Assembly (NCBI GenBank): GCA_030248295.1
Contig: JASANH010000908.1
Span: forward strand, 558,001 to 622,000
Reading direction: 5' to 3'
Source: Mesodorylaimus sp. YZB2_4
Lineage: Eukaryota; Nematoda; Enoplea; Dorylaimida; Dorylaimidae
Length of the DNA: 64,000 bases
The notes under the pieces were generated by a model. It did no database searches and had not been told where the DNA came from. It saw nothing but the letters and a program-made list of their open reading frames with translations. A program made the translations under genes and the position numbers. Positions 56,221 to 64,000 of this stretch are shown piece by piece (positions within the stretch are counted from its first letter, which is position 1; the number at the start of each line of letters is the position of its first letter).

Positions 56221-59200
56221 TTATATCTTTGCTAACAAGCCGAGTGCCGAAGCCAACAGAGCTTCATCCGACATTGATTGACATTCCTTGGCCAGGTCTC
56301 TGAAACGGGCGAATCTGGCACGATTCACAGCCATGGCTACATTACCTAATCCAATGGAAGCCGCTTACCTCAAGCGCTGCGACATTTCCACCATACAATC
56401 GATCTCACGAGCCTTTGCATAAGCGGCCGAAACAATCTGCAAGATACTCTTAGGTCACTCAGGGAGTCTCGCGCCCTGTCGTGCCCAAACTTACGATCAG
56501 TTGGTACATAAACCCCTGCCAGGACCATGGCAGAGTTCGAGACCCGCCACAAATGAGCCCCTCCCAGTGCCTCGTATCACAACAGTCTCACCACTGATCG
56601 ACCACGTATTGTACAATCGGATCCCCACATCTGACAGCACCAACCTCCCCCCTCACCCCGAACCAGTCATCGTTCATATCGTCAGAAGATTCGGCCCTTG
56701 AGCTTCAAAGATCCTGACCTAGCATCAACCGATCCAACTCTTGGCCAGGATCCCGATCCGCTTAAAAAAATTAAAGATTGGTGGGGATGGCGTCTTTGGC
56801 ACTGAGTCCTCACCAACCTGCTCTGTTCCCGCGTTGTCACTCCCTATCAGACCACTCAAAAAAACAGGAGAGCTAACCAGAGCCAGGCGGGATTAAATGC
56901 TGATTTGAGAGAACGGGATTTTCTCATTATACTAGGCCACATCTCATTATTTTCCAGCATAAAAGGCGCGAAAAATTTTAGTTGCTGATCCAGCAGCAGT
57001 CAGATCGGATCGGGAGCCGATCAACCCCCTGAATCGGTCGATGCTGGCCTAAAGCATTCTCATTCCCTAAACCCCATAATAACGTTACAGTCTAGCTTTC
57101 CAATACCCAAACTAACTCACCTCGTTCGAAATGCCAGCCAACTTTGCCGCATGAAACCCGTAACTTTTCGGACACGCTCCTGGTATCAACTTGTACAAAA
57201 ACGTGATCGTCTCCTCCGTTGGATTCTCCTCGTCTTCATTTTCCACTTGACAAGCCTGCAAAATGCAAATCCAGCAATTCGCGACTACATCGCTACGCCA
57301 CTCACCATATGACCACTTGATGAAGTTGTCTCTGCGCCTTGCACGCCTAGTGATGGGTGACTCACCCTTCATGCCCCCGGGGTCGATAAACGAGGAGAGG
57401 CCTTCCGGGGCGGGAGGCTCTTGAATCCGGGTCTGGGTATGATTACCCCATGGGGTAACCGACATAACGCGCACCCCTGCCCGGCACACATCCCGGATCG
57501 ACCCTGGTCGATGGCAAGATAGGATCAGCTAACAAGCCCCCTTGCGGGTGGGAAAAGGGCCAAAAATCGACCCTCCCTTGGACCGACCACAAAGGATGGG
57601 TAAAAAACTCACCATATGACCCAAAGTGATGTTCTTATAATTACGCAACCGAGCTACCAAACTGTGATAATGCGTCGAAAACATTGTCCTTGGTCCCCAT
57701 TGACCCTCAGCCAAATGTTTCAAAACGGCAAATGCAATAGCCGCGCCTAAAACCATAAGCTACAATACAACACTCCATCACACTCATGATTAGTCAGTCA
57801 TCTCACCATCATGAGTCGCCGTTCCTCGTCCCAACTCGTCAATAATGACCAAAGAGTGGACCGAAGAATGTTGCAAGATCATATTCGTTTCCGTTAGCTC
57901 CACTGCGAACGTGCTTTGGCCTATAAAAGACGCACTCAAACACAAAAAACCCAATGTGATGGAGCCCACTACTCACCAGCCGACAAACGATCGCAGGCAC
58001 CCAAACGAGTAAATATTCGATCAACCACCGACAACGAAAATGATTCAGCTGGCACATAGGAGCCAATCTGAGCCAAGATCACTAACGTGGCCACTTGCCG
58101 CATCAACGTCGATTTTCCTCCCATATTTGGCCCCGTTAATAGCAATATGCTACCCGAGTCATCCTAAACTACTGCTGCATATAGACTGAGTCAAACTAAA
58201 GTAGTCCCATACCTTGCCCAGCTTGGTATCATTCGGCACAAAATCACCCAACGACGTAAAAATCTTTGACGAACACGGATGATATCCATTAATGATTTCG
58301 ATAAATGGCTAAAAAGTACACCACACATAAATGCCATGGACAATCAGCCCTAGTCAGACAACTCACTTTTTCATTCCCATTGACGCTCACCACCGTGGGC
58401 ACACACGTAGCATGCTCGCAATTCTGTACGTACCGAGCCAATGATATCAACACGTCCACTATGGCCATACAATCCAATGCAAGACGCCATTTTTCACCCC
58501 TGCATTCATAAAATTCACTCATCAAGGACACCAACTCCTTGGGTACCAAAGAAGGGTAAGCTAAGGTCACCCTTTCCGTGGGGAAAAACAAAACCCTTGG
58601 TATGGTGTTCTTCGCATGTTTTAAAAAGCTAGGTCAACCAACTGAGACAAGATTTTGAAAATCAGTTAAAAATTGCAGATGACACCGTATAACCCAGTTG
58701 AGCAACGTACTTGTCTGAAAACGTTTCAAAAACGCGTCTCATCGAATCGCTAAATACATTATCTCGCTCCGCTTCCGCCTTTTGCAAGTCTTCCAATTTT
58801 TCGTCTAGGAAATCAGTCAAAAAGCGACGAGCTCCCTAAAACAAATCAAAAAGCATCTTCCAGTTTAGAATCCAGCTTCGACTGACCCAGGTAAGGCCAC
58901 TGAGCCGAGCCGAGACCCAGTTGATCCAGAATCGAACCGACCCAACGTTGTATCGCGCCTGGATCCGACCCGGATCAGCGAGTCGGTCGATGCTGGTTTA
59001 GAACTACCACAACTTATAAAATACCAATTCAAACACACCTTTACTTGCCCCACGTACCGATACCCATTCGATATGCGCGATGCTACAGCTTCTGGAATTT
59101 CCAGCAAATATCGATTTTTACCCGTTGTTTGAGCATATTTGATCGACTACAAGAAATTTCACTGGCAGCACGAAAAAAATTCAAAAAAAAACCATCTGCT

Positions 59201-62200
59201 TACTGAACTCGAAAATTTCTTTCGCTGCTCCTTTAGATAAGCCTCCAATTCCAATTCGATTTTTCCAATTTTCTCCTTAACCTCAGCGACATCTAAAAAA
59301 TAAGATTTTAAAAAACCCACCAAAATCCACCTTTCTGCCATACCTGTTGTCATAACAACAATGCCATCTTTTTTTGCGCGTTCTCGATCGAATTTCGATT
59401 CAATATCTTTGAGAAGTTGGCCCAAATTCGGCAAACGACCGCGCTCTTGGTTATCAGTCAAGAGGCAACGTTGCAGTAAACGAGACCTGAAAATGTCCAT
59501 ACTGACGCCCAGGTGGCCGACCCTTTTTTTTTAGGCTAACCCTAGCAGAAATGCATAAAAAATTTAAATAAAACTTACTTTACGCGATTGGAAATGATTT
59601 TAAATTCTTCCGCTATATCCAATGCCAAATGCAGACCATCCAACGTAGTCAGGAATTCGTCTACTTTACGCTAAAACGAGTGTCTAGAATGAAAAGTTCA
59701 GTGACTATCCAACGCAATCACCTCACCTTATTATACTTGTCAGCCTCGAAAAAAACAGCTCGGCTATCCGGGTGATCCAATCGTTTCTTCGTTCCCATCG
59801 TGTGAACCCTGCACACACAAAAACACAAGTCATAAACCCCCGAAAAGTTTTAAAACAAGAATCAAAATTACTTTTGCAAAAGTCTTTCTAAATCCGGCAT
59901 TTGTTTCAAAATTTCGCTCGCTTTTTCCATAAACTCCGTCTCAATTAGCAAAGCTCCAATCGCTTCTTGACGATCTCTGATTGCCTCCACATTACACAGT
60001 GGATTACACACCCAATAGCGAAGCAAGCGTTTACCTGAAACACCAGCTGAGAACAACAAAATCATGCTAACATTCTCACTTACCAAAGGTAGTACAACAG
60101 GAATCCAATAGTTCTATCAGTGTACCATCGATACTGTTTGGTTTTGAGCTACTTTGCAACACGTCCAAATTTGTCAAGGCTGCTGAATCCAAAACCTAGC
60201 AACAGTTTCACGGGTGCACCATAGCGTGTGTGAGAACAGCCAGCCAACATATGACTTACCATAGTCTTGCTACTCAGAGAAGGTACCATCGGTTCAGCGA
60301 TCACTTTTTCTTGGCTCGGCCCAATTGCTCCTGGCGGTTCGTATTTTTCAAATAATTTCAACGTCAATATATCGTAATCGATCAAGCATTTCTCCAGATA
60401 CCTAAAATAGGATTTCCATATAGCAATGAGATTCAATACTCACAAAGCAACCTACCATAGAATAGCTCCAAACGCGGAAACGCAAAGATCGTACTCGCTC
60501 TTACACTTTGAAGCAAGAATATCAGTTTCGTCTACCATTTCTCGCAATACATCTGGCCACTCTCCAATATTTCCAGGCTTTGAACTATTATCCGAACTGA
60601 AATATCCATTTGTCATTATCTTCTTCAATGCCTCGGACGATTGTAGGAATTCGGATTTCCACGTGAGTGGTTCAAATTGACATCCGACAAGCCCCTTTAG
60701 AAGAGCTTCTGTCGCCAAGCTAAGCCGTTTCTTCGCATACAATACCTACAATGAAACAAAGGAGAATCCCACTTGCAATACTGGAAGCAGATGGGTCGAT
60801 CGCTTACTTCCGCCGGTGGATACTGCGCTAATAAGGTCCGTAAGCGAGAACAATGGTAATCATCATCGAATTCGCTGATCTAAAAAACCGACCTCATTAC
60901 TATCTAAACAAAGTATCTACTTTTGAAATTCTGAAGCATATAGTCTTGCCGTACAGTGTACTTGTGGTGAGATCATGGTCAAAAGCCCCTTGTGGGTACT
61001 CGGCTAGATTGTCAAGGGGATCCCCTACCCCCGCAGCTAACGGTGTGTAATACCAAGAACAAAATATGCCCATAAATGACTTACCCAAACTTTTCCAACA
61101 GGACAATCCACAAAGCAGGCACCATAACGTCTGGTATTTCCTTCAGAATTCTGCAACGGAATCACGAATCCAAAAACAGAAAAACTGGCCCAAAACGCAA
61201 TCTTATACCTCGCACAAGGCTAGAAGGACCTTCGACGAACTATGACCATCGTCACCATCAATATAACTGTAGGTCTTCGTTCCAGGAGTAATGATACGAC
61301 ATACTTCGCGACGAACAACCTTGTCCTTTTTGCCAGGCGCTAAAAGGTGAAATATATCGATTTTTTTGAAATATGCAGGAGCATGTTTCTTACTGTGCGC
61401 CAGTCTCTTTTCCATGTCTTCTGGTTTCTCCGTTTGTTCGATCCGCGCTACTGAAATAAAAATCAAAAGTTCCGTTGATACCTTGACGAATGGTAGAAGA
61501 AATACCTTTATAGCCATGTTGAACTAACTGATCGGAGAATCGTCCAAAAGCGATTTCCGGAAAACCACAATGAGCATAGCATCGCTTTTTGTCACCACCA
61601 GTCTGAAATGATAAACATGGATTAATTTTTTTCGAACAATATTTGATAAACTTACTTTCATGAAAGCTAAATTCAATAATGGAACTGCAATTACAGCATC
61701 CATGTGATACAGTTCGTAAAATTTTCCGACCTAAAAGATAAATACAGATATGTTCTGTATGTCTTGCCTGAAAAGCAGTGGTGAAACTTACTTTGTACAA
61801 CAAGATCTTATCAAAATTTTCCGATTTGAATTTCCACCACAAACGCAATCCGGGTGTTTGGTCGCGCAAATACTTCTCCGGTACGAACACTGTTGTTGCA
61901 TCGTAATCATCGTCTTCTGGGCGTCGATTTTTCAAATCTCTAAATCATTCAAATGAGAGGATTTTCGAGAAAAAAACAAGCGAAAATTTTATACCTAATG
62001 TTATCCCGTTGCAAGAAGTCCAATTTCAAATGTTCGAAATCGTTTTCACACGTCTCGTCAGTTTTGTCATCGGAAGGATGTCGGAAGGATTTGTCATCGC
62101 TCAAGTCCATATCCTGCAAAGAAGCCTGACGTGAAGTCTACATTTAAAAAAAAACTAATTCTTGCCTGCTGCATCAAACTACTATCGCTGACGAAATTGA

Positions 62201-62874
62201 CAGAGCGAAAACTGATATCTGGGGCTACATCCGGACTACCGTTGGCTTTTCCATTTTCGTTTTCGTGAGGTTTTCCCTCATCGTCCTCATCGCTTTCGAT
62301 TGCGACACGTTTACGCTTCTTGGCTGGCGATGACTTTGCGGTCCTCTTTCCTCTGGGAGTTGTTTCTGCAAAAGACAGACACGATTTATGAAGGGGTGTA
62401 AGAGAGCATTTTTCTAAATTAAGGCAATAGCAGGCTGGAAGTTTACAGAGTTTCGGAAGCCCGTTGCTGACACCAACAATTGCTTACTAGTGTTAGGTAT
62501 AAGAAAAGTGCAGGACACGTAAACTACTGGGCCTAGCATATCAAAGTCTCGGCTTACTGTACAGTAGACTATTTCGTTTTTTTTTTATCTAAGGTAAGCA
62601 ACCTTGTTCACATTATTAGTCCCTTGCTCCAATTGCAAAAAAGGTTTACATATCAGAATTTACCAGAAGCTCTTGCTTTCGGCGTCGAAGTTGCAATCGC
62701 CTTCTCCTTTGTTTCCTTTTTTACGCTTTTCGGTGTACCATTCGAATTAGACAAACCGTTCGAAGATCGCTGTTGTTTCTCCATCGAAGCCACTTCCTCC
62801 GTTGCTGAGGTTTCATCTCTTTTTTTCGACGGAGTTTTCAAAAAGAACGACAAAATCGATTTTTGCTCACTCAT
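56221..62874 (-). CDS. MSH6: DNA mismatch repair protein MSH6
   Basis: Twenty-eight exons, mostly 57-290 bp, join in frame to about 1,155 residues from the ATG at 62872-62874 to the TAA at 56221-56223. The N-terminus has a PCNA-binding PIP box (QKSILSFF) and a Lys-rich linker but no PWWP domain, so it is shorter than vertebrate MSH6 (about 1,360 residues). The mismatch-sensing Phe-x-Glu is in [11 protein letters not shown] (about residues 227-237). Connector, lever and clamp exons follow. The ATPase has Walker [11 protein letters not shown] (exon 57977-58163), Walker [12 protein letters not shown] (57807-57920) and STHYHSL (57613-57746). The final helices ([14 protein letters not shown]) dimerise with MSH2. 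MutSalpha recognises base mismatches and small loops in the nucleus. One intron (62114-62165) uses a GC donor. Two MITE copies and a family C repeat sit in introns. No frame break was found. Confidence 0.95.
56719..57047. mobile_element. MITE, CCAGCATCGAC-terminus family, copy 2
   Basis: The ends CTAGCATCAACCGATCC and GAATCGGTCGATGCTGG are imperfect inverted repeats. The interior is the inverse of copy 1 at 28284-28624. It lies within the MSH6 intron 56437-57120. Confidence 0.7.
57300..57535 (-). repeat. Dispersed repeat family C, second copy
   Basis: This is the reverse complement of 41885-42125, within the MSH6 intron 57256-57612. The 16-bp palindrome TTACCCCATGGGGTAA (57443-57458) is preserved. 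Outer parts are about 70 percent alike by eye. Confidence 0.7.
58872..58996. mobile_element. MITE, CCAGCATCGAC-terminus family, copy 3 (short)
   Basis: This is a 125-bp internally deleted copy with ends CCAGCTTCGACTGACCC and GAGTCGGTCGATGCTGG in the MSH6 intron 58836-59038. It is flanked by TTTAGAAT and TTTAGAAC, an 8-bp target duplication with one mismatch, as hAT elements make. Confidence 0.75.
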
Positions 62875-63239
62875 TTGAAATTTTTTTTTTCTTTAATTGC
62901 AATTTAGAGACCACGAAAGACAATCGCAGCTTGTTTTAGAAAAGCAACTTCCTGGTAGAAACACCAGCCCGGTCTAATATGGTTTTGCCGCCCTAAGACG
63001 TGATGCTATTATAAGTAGTTGCGCACCTGAAGATTTCTAAAGGCGGGAATACAAAATCGAATTCTCATAAACCAACAGAGGAGATCGCGAATCGTGACAA
63101 CACAAGTCTGGATCACATTAAAGTGCCGTTTCCAATAATTAATTATACAGAAAAAGTGCTAAAGAGGACAGCTAGATTATATTATAACGATACGAACACC
63201 TGAGCGTGTATAACATCTATGACATCGTATCACTGACAA
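62875..63239. other. Gap upstream of MSH6
   Basis: This is about 365 bp between the stop of the next minus-strand gene and the MSH6 start. A T-rich run precedes the MSH6 ATG (TTTCAAATG on the coding strand). No TATA box is clear. Confidence 0.5.
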
Positions 63240-64000
63240 TCACCAGTGCAATATGTACTGCTTGCCATCGGCCTCTACCATTTGACGAGAAGTCTGCCAG
63301 TCGATGTATTTGGTTTCGTAGCTGCTGACATCCTTGACTGGGAATCTGAGCACGCCACTGCCATCCTGGCCCACCTCGACCCCCATGGTGATCATGTAGT
63401 TGAGTTTGTCCGTCTGACAATTGACTGTGATCGTGGAATCAGAGCAGGACAAAGTGTTCTCGTCCACTCTGGTGGCTAACAGGCAGGCCTTGGGTTCACT
63501 GGGCAACAGGATCTTCTCGTTGATCGTGGCACTGACAAAGGCCTCCTGCTGCGACTCATTCCTGTTCACCCTCTTGATCACATCTGCATTCACGTGGCAG
63601 CCTTTCATCCTTAGCCCGATGATCTGATCTATCGCCACGCCTTGCATGATGGCATGGTAGTCACCTGCCTTGGGCAAGGGCAGCCACATCTGACAATGCT
63701 CACCCTCGCCTCTCGGGAACATGACGTGGCCCTTGGAAGTGGCCTTATCGCACAGGACGATGGCTCCGGCTGACGTGGCACGCAAGCGATATGCGTAGGC
63801 TTGAGATGGACCTGATGGCAATTCGTATTTCATGTTCTCCATCAACTTTTCGGTGGCTGCATCGAAGACAGATATGTACGAGTCCTCCTCTGCCGCGGCA
63901 TAGATGAGTCCCTGTTGCACAGCATAGGCCACATCCAACCATCGTTTCTCATTGCTGATGACCAAAGTCTGCGAGTCTGGCTCCTTAGCATCCAATGAGA
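63240..64000 (-). CDS. 3' part of an unrecognised gene
   Basis: The open frame runs off the window edge at 64000 and ends at a stop at 63240, giving at least 253 residues in one exon. The protein alternates short beta-like stretches (ISVFDAATEKL, AYAYRLRATSAGAIVLCD) with Gly/Asp turns and ends in a Trp (GKQYILHW). No signal peptide, membrane helix or known motif is seen in the visible part. A beta-propeller or beta-sandwich fold is conceivable, but no family is assigned. Codon use and frame length support a real gene. Confidence 0.6.
   Translation of the reverse strand, partial: SLDAKEPDSQTLVISNEKRWLDVAYAVQQGLIYAAAEEDSYISVFDAATEKLMENMKYELPSGPSQAYAYRLRATSAGAIVLCDKATSKGHVMFPRGEGEHCQMWLPLPKAGDYHAIMQGVAIDQIIGLRMKGCHVNADVIKRVNRNESQQEAFVSATINEKILLPSEPKACLLATRVDENTLSCSDSTITVNCQTDKLNYMITMGVEVGQDGSGVLRFPVKDVSSYETKYIDWQTSRQMVEADGKQYILHW

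Overview
The window is eukaryotic nuclear DNA, almost certainly from a metazoan. Coding regions are split by many very short GT-AG introns (about 45-100 bp) with TTTTCAG/TTTTAG acceptors. The gene set includes two cuticlin-like ZP-domain proteins, a small MSP-domain protein, a DEG/ENaC channel, a GnRH/vasopressin-like GPCR, a KLHL10-type Kelch protein and a Fes/Fer-like SH2-kinase. Intron style and this gene set favour a nematode, or failing that another ecdysozoan, with a repeat-rich genome. The lineage is an inference, not proven here.

Layout. From 0.5 to 3.0 kb (minus strand) lies a ZP-domain membrane protein. A sister ZP gene (plus strand) lies at 11.1-13.6 kb, and the pair is divergent. 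The 3-11 kb stretch between them is largely non-coding, with one possible signal-peptide exon and an unusual cluster of long G/C homopolymers. From 15 to 32 kb come an MSP/VAP-like protein, a DEG/ENaC channel, an internally deleted LTR retroelement (21.1-23.2 kb), a block of small repeats (23.2-25.1 kb), a leucine-rich-repeat protein, a TMEM126-like membrane protein with a 1.65-kb repeat-filled intron, and a GT31 glycosyltransferase.

From 32 to 51 kb come an 11-exon KLHL10-like BTB-Kelch gene, an unrecognised CtBP-motif protein, a two-PDZ protein, a repeat-rich stretch (39-42 kb), a decayed SH2-tyrosine kinase (42.5-44.4 kb), a GPCR, and an odd Lys/Ser/Arg-rich protein with a polycysteine knot. 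From 51.4 to 64 kb, all on the minus strand, are an 8-exon polyamine/spermine oxidase, a 28-exon MSH6 gene and the 3' end of an unrecognised gene.

The genes do not form an obvious pathway or operon. MSH6 acts in nuclear mismatch repair, KLHL10 as a cullin-3 adaptor, GT31 in the Golgi, and TMEM126 probably in mitochondria. ZP, DEG/ENaC and GPCR proteins act at the cell surface. Most unexplained structure is repetitive: tRNA-derived SINEs, a MITE family with CCAGCATCGAC termini (three copies, all in introns), three further dispersed repeats, and two long perfect or near-perfect palindromes. Exon coordinates come from hand-reading splice sites and frame continuity. The reconstructed ZP (11 kb), KLHL10, PDZ, TMEM126, PAO and MSH6 models each close in frame over their full length.
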